Source: FEN-1219 sp035644475 (GTDB lineage: Bacteria; Pseudomonadota; Gammaproteobacteria; Steroidobacterales; Rariloculaceae). From it: a stretch of 64,000 nt of DNA. A program made the position numbers and the translations under genes. How positions within the stretch are numbered: position 1 is the first letter of the stretch; every line of letters starts with the position of its first letter. Below the pieces are notes generated by a model that had not been told where the DNA came from, did no database searches, and saw only the letters and a program-made list of their open reading frames with translations. The DNA is taken from contig DASQOL010000057.1 of assembly GCA_035644475.1 (NCBI GenBank), positions 1-64,000 on the forward strand, given 5' to 3'. Positions 26,361 through 33,640 of the stretch are shown in pieces.

Positions 26361-26798
26361 ATGAGCGATCGAGACCACACCCACGACGACTCGGCCGACG
26401 GCCCCGCAGGCGATTTGCCGGCGGCGATCGTGGCGCGTCTCGCGCGCGCCGACAGTGCGTTGCCGATCGTGGCACCGCGCGGCGACGAGGCCGTGCTCGC
26501 GGCCGCGCGCGCGCAGTTCGCGAGCCGCGCCCCGCGCGCGGCCGCCCGGCGCTCGCGCTGGGCGGTGCCGCTCGGCGCCGCGGCCGCGGCGATTCTCGCG
26601 GCGCTCCTCGTAGTGCGGCCCTTCGACGTGCCGGGCTCGGCCGACGACGTCGACGGCTCCGGCCGCGTCGACATCCTCGACGCGTTCGCGCTCGCGCGCC
26701 TGCGCGCCGCGCGAGGCGACGCCGCGGCGACGCAAGAGCGCATCGACGCGCTCGCGGAGCGCGTCGTCACCCTCGTTCCCTCGCGAGGCGCTCGATGA
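26361..26798 (+). CDS. Membrane protein with one dockerin-like repeat, probable anti-sigma factor
   Basis: A 145-residue single-pass protein in the usual anti-sigma position. A cytoplasmic N-terminus of about 65 residues lacks a zinc finger; the TM is at about 69-90 (WAVPLGAAAAAILAALLVV). Directly after it, residues about 95-113 read DVDGSGRVDILDAFALAR, which matches the calcium-binding repeat of type I dockerins (D-x-D-G-S-G-x-V-x-I-x-D-A). Only one repeat is present where a classical dockerin has two. Its stop overlaps the next gene's start by 4 bp. The pairing with a cohesin-like neighbour suggests a periplasmic Ca-dependent contact; that is inference. Confidence 0.65.
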   Translation: MSDRDHTHDDSADGPAGDLPAAIVARLARADSALPIVAPRGDEAVLAAARAQFASRAPRAAARRSRWAVPLGAAAAAILAALLVVRPFDVPGSADDVDGSGRVDILDAFALARLRAARGDAAATQERIDALAERVVTLVPSRGAR

Positions 26799-27262
26799 GC
26801 GCGCGGCGCGCGTTGCTCGCTGCGGTCGGGGCGCTCGCGCTGCTCGTCGCCGGCGCGCTCGTCGCTCAGCAGATCGAACAACAGAGGGGCCGCTTCGCGA
26901 CCGTGGACGTCTATGTCGACAGCCCCGAGCCGCTCGCCGCGTGGCAATTCGAGCTCGGCGAGCGCCGCGGCACGATGCAGGTCGTCGGCATCGAGGGCGG
27001 CGAGAACGCGAGCTTCGGCGATCCGCCGTACTACGACCGCGCCGCGGTCGAGCGCGCGGCGGCAGATCGCATCATCGTCGCCGATTTCAGCCTGAGCCCA
27101 CCCGAGAGTCTGCCGGTCGGACGCACGCGCGTCGCGACCGTGCACGTGCGGCTCACGGGCGGCGCCGCGCCGGACTACGACGCGCGTCTCGTCGCCGCGG
27201 GAGCGGCCGACGGACGACCGATCGACGCCAAGATCAGTCTCGATATGCGAAACGGGAGATAG
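26795..27262 (+). CDS. Membrane-anchored cohesin-like domain protein
   Basis: A 155-residue protein with an N-terminal anchor or signal (about 5-27, ALLAAVGALALLVAGALVAQ) and a beta-sandwich-like domain. The pattern VDVYVDSPEPLAAWQFEL, a central acidic loop, DRIIVADFSL, and RVATVHVRLTGG is like cohesin and related carbohydrate-scaffold folds, where a first strand bearing PLAA-x-Q is common. The resemblance is by pattern only and is not proof of family membership. It overlaps the dockerin-like gene by 4 bp and is followed 2 bp later by the VIT/VWA gene. Confidence 0.55.
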   Translation: MSARRALLAAVGALALLVAGALVAQQIEQQRGRFATVDVYVDSPEPLAAWQFELGERRGTMQVVGIEGGENASFGDPPYYDRAAVERAAADRIIVADFSLSPPESLPVGRTRVATVHVRLTGGAAPDYDARLVAAGAADGRPIDAKISLDMRNGR

Positions 27263-27264
27263 CA

Positions 27265-29610
27265 ATGCCGTGGGAACACCGAGCGGTTTTCGGAGCGGTC
27301 CGGTTGCGGGGCGGCTCGTTGTCGCGCATCGCGCTGGCGGTAGCGATTCTGGGATTGAGCGTCGCGGCGATCGTGATCGCGAGCTGCTCGTTGGCGCCGC
27401 CGGTCGACGACGGCGGCAACGGCGCCGGCGGCAGCGAGGGCGCGGAAGAAGGCGGCGCAACCGGCACCGACGAGATCGTCATAACCGGTAATCGCATCGG
27501 ACGCCAGCCGTACAAAGCGAACAATCCGATCGTCACGGTGCCGGCAGAAGCCACCCCTCCTGCGGCGACTGCTTCGGCGCAGGCGGGAACGTTGTCGTCG
27601 TCCCATCTTTTCGGGGCGGCCCCCGAGAAGGCGTCGCAGAGGGGCCGGTTGAGCTCCGCGGCCGGCGACTCGCCGCTCGCGCGTGCGGAGCCGGGCGAGG
27701 AGCTCTGGATCATCGAGACCGGGCGCGCCGTTGCCGAGCCGGACGCCGACGACAGCTCGCCGGGCTCCGGCACGCTGCTCGCGCTCGTCGCGCCCGCGCC
27801 GCAGCAGGAACCGAAGGAAGTCCCGCTGCCGCTCAAGCACACCGATGTTCGCGCGGTCGTGACCGGGTACATCGGCACCGTCGACGTCACGCAGCAGTTC
27901 ACGAACCCGTACGACGAGAAAATTGAGGCGGTCTATCTGTTCCCGCTGCCGGAGAAGGCCGCGGTGAGCGAGTTCGTGATGGCGATCGGCGAGCGCAAGA
28001 TCCGCGGGATCCTGCGCGAGAAGGCGGAGGCCGAGCGGATCTACGTCGACGCGCGCGTGCAGGGCTATCAAGCGAGCTTGCTGGTTCAACGCCGGCCGAA
28101 CGTGTTCGAGCAGAAGGTCGCGAACATCGAGCCCGGCAAGGAGATCGACGTCAGCATCCGCTACTTCCATACGCTCGCGTACCAAGACGGGTCGTACTCG
28201 TTCGTGTTTCCGACGGTGGTGGGGCCGCGCTACAACCCGATCGGAACGCCGGACCCCATCACCGCGGTGCCGCGCGAGATCGTCGCCGGGCCCGCGGGGG
28301 GCACGGCCGTCCGCTACCTGCGGCCGAACGAGCGCTCCGCGCACGACATCAGCATTGCGGTGGACGTCGACGCGGGGGTCGCAATCGAGTCGCTCGACGC
28401 GAGCATGCCCATCCAAACGGTGCGCAGCGGCGAGAGCAAGGCGCACGTCGAGCTCGCGGGCGGTGCGACGATCCCGAATCGCGACTTCGTGCTCAACTTC
28501 CGCGTCGCCGGCGACACCGTGAAGTCGAACCTCATGACCTACGTCGACCCGAAGACGCAGGAGGGCTACTTCACGCTGATGCTCTATCCGCCGGCCGCGC
28601 TCGAGCGGCTCGAGCGCCGGCCGATCGAGATGGTGTTCGTGCTCGACACGTCCGGATCGATGGCGGGACGCCCGCTCGAGCAGGCGACCGCTGCGGTGGA
28701 GCAGGCGCTCGACCACCTCGCGCCCACCGACACGTTCCAGATCCTGAATTTCTTCGACAACGTGAGCCAGCTCGGCCCGCAGCCCGTGCGGGCCACTCCC
28801 GCGAACATCGACCGTGGCCGCAAATACCTGCACGCGCTCGTCGGCGCCGGCGGCACCGAGATGATCAACGGCATCCGCGCGGCGCTCGGGTTCGCGCACG
28901 ATCCGGAGCGGCCGCGCTACGTCACGTTCTTGACCGACGGCTACATCGGCAACGAGGTGCAGATCTTGGGCGAGGTGCACCGCTCGATCGGCGCGACGCG
29001 GATCTTCAGCTTCGGCGTCGGCAACGCGGTGAACCGCTATCTGCTCGACGGGCTCGCGACCGAAGGCCGTGGCGCCGCCGCGTACTTGGCGCTCGAAGAT
29101 TCGGCCGCCGACGTCATGCAATTCTTCTTCGACCGGATCAGCCATCCGGCGCTCACCGACGTCGCGATCGACTGGCACGGCTTGCGCGTGCACGACGTGT
29201 ACCCCGCACGGCTCCCGGACCTGTTCGTCGGCAGACCCGTCGTCGTGACGGGCCGCTACTCGGGCGCGACCGACGGCGTTGTCGTGCGCGGTAAAGCGGC
29301 GACGGCGAACGTCGAGTACCGGCTCGCGGCGGACGCGGCGCCGAAAGGTGGCGCGATCCGTAATCTCTGGGCGCGCCTCAAGATCGAGGACCTGTCGCGG
29401 AGTCAGATCGCAGGTTCGACGCCGCGGCCCGACCTCGCCGGCGCGATCCGCACGACCGCGCTCGAGTACGGCTTGATGTCGGCCTACACGTCGTTCGTCG
29501 CGGTCGACGCGAGCGAGCGCACGGCCGGCGAGCGCGGCACCACGGTCAATCAAGCCGTGCCGGTGCCGAGCGGTGTGCGTTACGACACGACGGTCGTCTC
29601 GGAGCGCTGA
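27265..29610 (+). CDS. VIT and von Willebrand factor A domain lipoprotein
   Basis: A 781-residue surface or periplasmic protein. The N-terminus has a hydrophobic segment ending in a lipobox-like IASC. A Gly/Glu-rich linker then carries DEIVITGNRIG, a motif normally seen at the plug of TonB-dependent receptors. The VIT domain (about 190-320) has VTQQFTNPYDEKIEAVYLFP and EAERIYVDARVQGYQASL. The VWA domain (about 445-610) has an intact MIDAS, VFVLDTSGSM, and FLTDGYIG. A C-terminal region of about 150 residues follows. No LPXTG-like sorting tail is seen. A longer upstream frame overlaps the preceding gene and is not used. It is the last intact gene of the second ECF operon. Confidence 0.85.
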   Translation: MPWEHRAVFGAVRLRGGSLSRIALAVAILGLSVAAIVIASCSLAPPVDDGGNGAGGSEGAEEGGATGTDEIVITGNRIGRQPYKANNPIVTVPAEATPPAATASAQAGTLSSSHLFGAAPEKASQRGRLSSAAGDSPLARAEPGEELWIIETGRAVAEPDADDSSPGSGTLLALVAPAPQQEPKEVPLPLKHTDVRAVVTGYIGTVDVTQQFTNPYDEKIEAVYLFPLPEKAAVSEFVMAIGERKIRGILREKAEAERIYVDARVQGYQASLLVQRRPNVFEQKVANIEPGKEIDVSIRYFHTLAYQDGSYSFVFPTVVGPRYNPIGTPDPITAVPREIVAGPAGGTAVRYLRPNERSAHDISIAVDVDAGVAIESLDASMPIQTVRSGESKAHVELAGGATIPNRDFVLNFRVAGDTVKSNLMTYVDPKTQEGYFTLMLYPPAALERLERRPIEMVFVLDTSGSMAGRPLEQATAAVEQALDHLAPTDTFQILNFFDNVSQLGPQPVRATPANIDRGRKYLHALVGAGGTEMINGIRAALGFAHDPERPRYVTFLTDGYIGNEVQILGEVHRSIGATRIFSFGVGNAVNRYLLDGLATEGRGAAAYLALEDSAADVMQFFFDRISHPALTDVAIDWHGLRVHDVYPARLPDLFVGRPVVVTGRYSGATDGVVVRGKAATANVEYRLAADAAPKGGAIRNLWARLKIEDLSRSQIAGSTPRPDLAGAIRTTALEYGLMSAYTSFVAVDASERTAGERGTTVNQAVPVPSGVRYDTTVVSER

Positions 29611-29644
29611 GCGTGCTCGCGATGTCACCACGGAGGTCGTTCCG

Positions 29645-30030
29645 ATGATCGATAGACGCGCTGCCGTCGCCGGCATCCTCGCCGCCTGGCTCTCGGCCTG
29701 TAGCTCGACGTCGGCGCCATGAGCCGCCTGTTTCTGCCCACCAGCAACGAAAGCGCCAAGAGCTTGCGAACCGCTGCGGCGCAACTGCGAGGGGACGTCT
29801 TGTTGATCTACACGATCGATACGCGCTTCCACGCCGAGAGCAAGCCCGTGGGGCCGATGCAGGTCGTGACGCTCGGGTTCCTGAAGAAGAACAAAGCCAA
29901 CGTCACGGCGACGTGCGCGGCCGCGCTCGTCGACGTGCGTACGGGCTTCGTGTTCGGCACCGTCGAGGGGACCGCGACGGAAACGCAACGGTCGAACGCG
30001 TGGAGGGGTTCCGGCCGCCTACTTCAATAG
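29645..30030 (+). pseudogene. Decayed lipoprotein gene
   Basis: An ATG at 29645 starts a 25-codon lipoprotein leader with lipobox LSAC, then a TGA at 29720. The TGA overlaps (ATGA) an open frame at 29719-30030 of 103 codons beginning SRLFLPTSNESAKSLRTAAA and containing LLIYTIDTRFHAESKP and AALVDVRTGFVFGTVEGTA. The second part looks like the C-terminal body of a secreted lipoprotein family rather than a separate protein. The leader and body are in different frames with the middle missing, and the end is cut short where the GntR gene begins. Internal deletion plus frameshift is the simplest explanation; two short real genes are less likely. Confidence 0.6.
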
Positions 30031-30366
30031 CTCGGCCGGGTCGAGCTCGAGCGCCTTGATGCGCTCGCGGAGCTTCGGCCACTCGTCGCGGAGGAACCGG
30101 CGTTGCTCGCGCTTCAGGAGCAGGTCGCGCACACCTTCCTTCACGATGAGGCCGACGCCGCGGCGCGTCTCCGTGTATTCCTCGAGCTCGCGATAGGCGC
30201 GCGCCGCCGTCAAAGGGTTGACCAGGAAGTCGCTTGCGAGCTGGCGCACGGAGGGCAGCATCTGGCCTTCGGCATAGGATCCGTCGAGGATTCGCGCGAC
30301 AATCTGTTCCATGAGCTGCCGATAGATCGGCCGGTCCTGATGCCAGGTTTGAACGGTGTCCGTCAT
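30019..30366 (-). CDS. GntR family transcriptional regulator, YtrA-type
   Basis: A 115-residue repressor-type protein: an N-terminal winged helix (about 10-75; PIYRQLMEQIVARILDGSY, PSVRQLASDFLVNPLTAARA, VGLIVKEG) and only a short helical C-terminus. This fits the YtrA subgroup, which usually controls adjacent ABC exporters. It diverges from the adaptor/ATPase genes, and the intergenic region holds a perfect palindrome at 30450-30468. Its 3' end overlaps the lipoprotein remnant by 12 bp. Confidence 0.9.
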   Translation of the reverse strand: MTDTVQTWHQDRPIYRQLMEQIVARILDGSYAEGQMLPSVRQLASDFLVNPLTAARAYRELEEYTETRRGVGLIVKEGVRDLLLKREQRRFLRDEWPKLRERIKALELDPAELLK

Positions 30367-30432
30367 GTCGTCCCGGTTGCCTCTCGCGACCCTCGTGGCC
30401 GCTGCCGCATCTCCCTACCGATTCACCGTAGC

Positions 30433-30481
30433 TTGACAGCAACGATTGTAATACAGTACTACTGTATTGCGTAGGTAATAC
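30433..30481 (+). promoter_or_regulatory. Promoter and GntR/YtrA-type operator
   Basis: TTGACA at 30433-30438 is a consensus -35. A perfect palindrome AATACAGTA-C-TACTGTATT follows at 30450-30468, covering the spacer and -10 zone, with a further half-site GTAATACA at 30474-30481 just before the adaptor gene's ATG. A dimeric GntR protein bound there would block the promoter. The AT-rich sequence stands out from its GC-rich surroundings. Confidence 0.75.
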
Positions 30482-30490
30482 AGCCCACCG

Positions 30491-31831
30491 ATGCCGATCA
30501 TCACGCTAAAGAAGAAGGACGACCCCGAACAGCCACCGGCCGGCGCAGACGTCGTGCTCTCGGCCATGGACCGGCGGATCGAGCAGAAGGTCATCACGCC
30601 GCAACGCATCGCGATCGCGGTCGGCGTGGTCCTGTTGTTAGCGGTTAGCGTTTACGCGTACATGACGTTCGGCCTCACGCGCACGCTGTCGGTCGGGTCG
30701 GAGCGGCTCACCGTGTCTAAGGTGAGCTACGGCACGTTCCACGAGTACATCCCGGTCACGGGCAACGTCGTGCCGCGCACCACGGTCTATCTCGACGCCG
30801 TGAACGGCGGCCAGGTGCTCGAGGTCCACGTCGAGGAGGGCGCGTTCGTCAAGGCAGGCGATCCGCTCGTCACGTTCAAGAACACGTCATTGCAGCTGCA
30901 GGTGATCGGAACCGAGGCGCAAACGGCGCAACAGCTCCAGCAGCAGACACAGACGCGCATGAGCTTCGACAGCACGCATCTGCGCAACCGGCAGAACCTG
31001 GTCGACATCGACTACAACATCGATCGACTAACGCGAGACCTGAATCGCAAGAGGCCGCTCGTGAAGAACGGCGGTGCCACGATTCAAGCGGTCGAAGACC
31101 TCGAGGCCGAGCTGAAACGCAATCAAGCCACGCGCGAGATAGTTGTCGAAGCACTGAAGCTCGACGAGGAGATGCGCACCAACCAGATGGCGAGCATGAA
31201 GGCGAGCACGGAGACGCTCAACAAGAACATCGAGATCGCGCGCGAAAATCTCAAGAATCTCGTGATGATTGCACCCATTACAGGTCAGCTCACGTTGCTC
31301 GAGGCGAACGTCGGCGAGTCGAAGGGCGCCGGTACACGCATCGGTCAGGTCGACGAGGTTGGCACGTTCAAAGTCAACGCGTTCATCGACGAGTTCTATC
31401 TTTCGCGCGTCACGATCGGCCAGATCGCGACCGTCGACATCGACGGCAAGAACTACGAGCTCACGGTCAGCAAGGCCTATCCCGAGGTCACGAACCGGCA
31501 GTTCGAGGTGGATTTGCTGTTCTCCGGCGAGGCCCCCAAGAACATCCGCCGCGGCCAAACGGTGCGCATGCGGCTCGAGATCGGCCAACCGGCCGACACG
31601 CTCGTGGTCGCGAACGGCGCGTTCTTCGACGACACGGGCGGGCAGTGGGTGTTCGTCGTCGACCCGTCCGGCGACTACGCCGATCGCCGCCCGGTGCGCT
31701 TCGGCCGCAGGAACCCGGAGGGCATCGAGGTGCTCGAAGGGTTGCGCGACGGCGAGCAGGTCATCACGTCGAGTTACGAGAGCCTGCTGAACTTCGACCG
31801 GATCCAATTTCGTTCCGACGGCGGCTCCTAA
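30491..31831 (+). CDS. HlyD/MacA-like periplasmic adaptor of an ABC efflux system
   Basis: A 446-residue membrane-fusion protein. A cytoplasmic N-terminus of about 35 residues and one TM (about 38-60, RIAIAVGVVLLLAVSVYAYM) precede the biotinyl-lipoyl-like half motif (GQVLEVHVEEGAFVKAGDPL), a long coiled-coil hairpin (about 140-260) and beta-barrel segments (GTRIGQVDEVGTFKVNAFID). It should link an inner-membrane permease to an outer-membrane channel. It is followed by an ATPase gene after 54 bp, but no permease is next to it; the MacB-like pair at 11377-13725 is the best candidate partner. Confidence 0.9.
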   Translation: MPIITLKKKDDPEQPPAGADVVLSAMDRRIEQKVITPQRIAIAVGVVLLLAVSVYAYMTFGLTRTLSVGSERLTVSKVSYGTFHEYIPVTGNVVPRTTVYLDAVNGGQVLEVHVEEGAFVKAGDPLVTFKNTSLQLQVIGTEAQTAQQLQQQTQTRMSFDSTHLRNRQNLVDIDYNIDRLTRDLNRKRPLVKNGGATIQAVEDLEAELKRNQATREIVVEALKLDEEMRTNQMASMKASTETLNKNIEIARENLKNLVMIAPITGQLTLLEANVGESKGAGTRIGQVDEVGTFKVNAFIDEFYLSRVTIGQIATVDIDGKNYELTVSKAYPEVTNRQFEVDLLFSGEAPKNIRRGQTVRMRLEIGQPADTLVVANGAFFDDTGGQWVFVVDPSGDYADRRPVRFGRRNPEGIEVLEGLRDGEQVITSSYESLLNFDRIQFRSDGGS

Positions 31832-31885
31832 CAAACGATTTGCCACAGACCGCGTGAAGCTCGGCCAAACGAGCGGGGGATTGCG

Positions 31886-32566
31886 ATGATCAAGCTGAAC
31901 GGCGTCACCAAGCGCTACCGAACCACCGAGCTCGAGACCACCGCGCTCAACGGCATCGACCTCGAGCTCGGCAAGGGCGAGTTCGTGGCGGTGATGGGGC
32001 CGTCGGGCTGCGGCAAGTCGACACTGCTCAACATCGTCGGCCTCATCGACGCGCCGAGCAGCGGCCAGTACTTCTTCGGCGAGACGGAGGTCTCGAAGTA
32101 TTCGGAGAACAAGCTCGCCGACATGCGCAAGGGCAACGTCGGTTTCATCTTTCAGAGCTTCAACCTGATCGACGAGCTCAACGTCTACGAGAACGTGGAG
32201 CTACCGCTGCTCTACCAGAGCGTTGCGAAGACCCAGCGCAAGAGCCTCGTGGGAGAGGCGCTCGAGCTCGTGGGCTTGAGCGCGCGCGCCAAGCACAAGC
32301 CCGAGCAGCTGTCGGGCGGTCAGCAGCAGCGCGTCGCGGTGGCGCGCGCCGTCGTCGGCAGCCCCAAGCTGATCCTCGCCGACGAGCCCACGGGCAACCT
32401 CGACACGAAGAACGGCGAGGAAGTCATGAACATGCTGAACCAGCTGAACCAGCAGGGCACCACGATCATGATGGTCACGCACTCGCCGAGCCACGCGTCG
32501 CGCGCGCACCGGATCGTGAATCTGCTCGACGGCAAGGTCGTCGCCGCGAACCAAGTCGAGATCTAG
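31886..32566 (+). CDS. ABC transporter ATP-binding protein, MacB/LolD type
   Basis: A 226-residue nucleotide-binding subunit. Walker A GPSGCGKST, Q-loop FIFQSFNLIDELN, signature LSGGQQQRVAVARA, Walker B LILADEPTGNLD and H-loop MMVTHSP are intact. The length and the FNLIDELNVYENVELPL segment are typical of MacB/LolD/FtsE-like ATPases that drive FtsX-type permeases. Its stop at 32564-32566 is directly followed by a palindromic repeat. It is in the GntR-controlled transcript with the adaptor. Confidence 0.95.
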   Translation: MIKLNGVTKRYRTTELETTALNGIDLELGKGEFVAVMGPSGCGKSTLLNIVGLIDAPSSGQYFFGETEVSKYSENKLADMRKGNVGFIFQSFNLIDELNVYENVELPLLYQSVAKTQRKSLVGEALELVGLSARAKHKPEQLSGGQQQRVAVARAVVGSPKLILADEPTGNLDTKNGEEVMNMLNQLNQQGTTIMMVTHSPSHASRAHRIVNLLDGKVVAANQVEI

Positions 32567-32647
32567 AAAACAGGGACATGTTGGATTTTCGGCGGCGGGA
32601 CCAGGTTCGGTCCGCGGCCGAAAATCCAACATGTCCCTATTTTTTTC
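32567..32647. repeat. Long inverted repeat, AGGGACATGTTG family (copy 1)
   Basis: Left arm 32567-32592 and right arm 32618-32647 are complementary over about 26 bp, with one difference (ACAGGG versus ATAGGG). The core is GGGACATGTTGGATTTTC. The interior has a smaller hairpin (GGACC...GGTCC). It lies between the convergent ATPase and XRE genes and supplies the last codons and TAG stop of the XRE gene. Other copies: 45011-45101, 50114-50139 with 51242-51267, and 51123-51237. Confidence 0.9.
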
Positions 32648-33374
32648 GGCGCAGGGTGGCGAACTGGGAGAACTCCCACGGACGGATCGCGAACACGGCG
32701 CCGCACGCGTGCCGGTCGGTGAGTGGCAGCACCGCGTCGCGTCGCGCGAGCTCGTCGAACTCGCGCGCGATCCGCTCGATCGACTGCTGCATCTCCTTGA
32801 AGCCGGTGAGCGACAGCATTCCGCCGACGAATTGAAATTCCGCGCCGGCGCCCATGAACGGCCCCGCGATGAAGTCGCGCTGCACCTGCGTCTCGAAGAA
32901 CCGCTGCACCGGCCCGTTCTTGCGCCACGTGAAGTTGCGGGCCGTGAGGAGCTTCACGCGATTGAACGGCAGCAGCTCGATGATCTTCGCGCGATGCAGC
33001 CGGATCAGGAGCCGCTCGGCTTCGTCCGTCTCGATCGTGAAGCTCGCGACGATCTCCGGCAGCGACCAGCTGTTGATCAGGAGGTAGGTCATCAACAGCA
33101 GCTTCGGGTCGGCGAGCAGCGCCTCCTCTTGCTCGGGGGTGAGCTCCGTGAGGAACTCGCGGCGCTCGTTCATGAGCTCGACGAGGTCGGCGATCTCGAG
33201 CCCCACCGTATTGCAGATCTCCTCGAGCCGCTGGAGCGTGAACGTCTGGCTAGCGAACAGCCGCTTGATGCTAGATTCGCTCAGCCCGACGCGCGCGGCG
33301 AGCTGGGCGTACGTCACGCCCTGCGCCTTCAGGTAGCGCTTGAGCTCGCCGACTAACAGTCCGACCTGGGCCAT
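32637..33374 (-). CDS. XRE family regulator with a C-terminal effector region
   Basis: A 245-residue DNA-binding protein. The N-terminal Cro/C1-type helix-turn-helix (about 8-65) reads GVTYAQLAARVGLSESSIKR followed by LFASQTFTLQRLEEICNTVG. The C-terminal 160 residues are not assigned to a known domain; they contain a TPEQEEALLADPKLLLMTYL segment seen in a family of single-domain regulators. The last three residues (RKK) and the stop codon come from the palindromic repeat at 32567-32647, so the native C-terminus may have been changed. A palindrome upstream of its start may be its own operator. Confidence 0.85.
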   Translation of the reverse strand: MAQVGLLVGELKRYLKAQGVTYAQLAARVGLSESSIKRLFASQTFTLQRLEEICNTVGLEIADLVELMNERREFLTELTPEQEEALLADPKLLLMTYLLINSWSLPEIVASFTIETDEAERLLIRLHRAKIIELLPFNRVKLLTARNFTWRKNGPVQRFFETQVQRDFIAGPFMGAGAEFQFVGGMLSLTGFKEMQQSIERIAREFDELARRDAVLPLTDRHACGAVFAIRPWEFSQFATLRRKK

Positions 33375-33415
33375 TGCGCGACGAAGAGATGCCGTTTGAC
33401 AGAAGACCGGGCGGG

Positions 33416-33434
33416 AGTATTGCTTCTCAATACT
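33416..33434. promoter_or_regulatory. Palindrome upstream of the XRE regulator gene
   Basis: AGTATTG-N5-CAATACT, a perfect 7-bp inverted repeat 42 bp upstream of the XRE start. Its AT content differs from its surroundings. It is a candidate autoregulatory operator; the regulator that binds it is not known. Confidence 0.45.
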
Positions 33435-33640
33435 TCATGAGCCGAAGACGGCGACGACTATAGCCGAAAGTGCAGGATTGGAATACCTCTGCGAGACTGC
33501 GCGCATGAACACTTCCACCCGAGCTCCGCTGCTTCGACTGCTGCGCGCGACCGCGGTTCTGCTCCCGCCCGCGCTCGATCCTGCGTTGACTGTGGAGCAA
33601 CCGCGCGCCCGCTGGGCCGCGGCTTGCGAGGAGACGTGAC

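Noticed and set aside
27175..29988. 937-codon minus-strand frame opposite the VIT/VWA gene
   Set aside because: It has no recognisable domain, while the sense strand has VIT and VWA motifs.
33505..33639. 44-codon frame upstream of the DUF2339 gene
   Set aside because: It has an ATG and ends next to the next start, but has no ribosome-binding site, no composition unlike random GC-rich sequence, and no domain. It may be a leader but cannot be supported.
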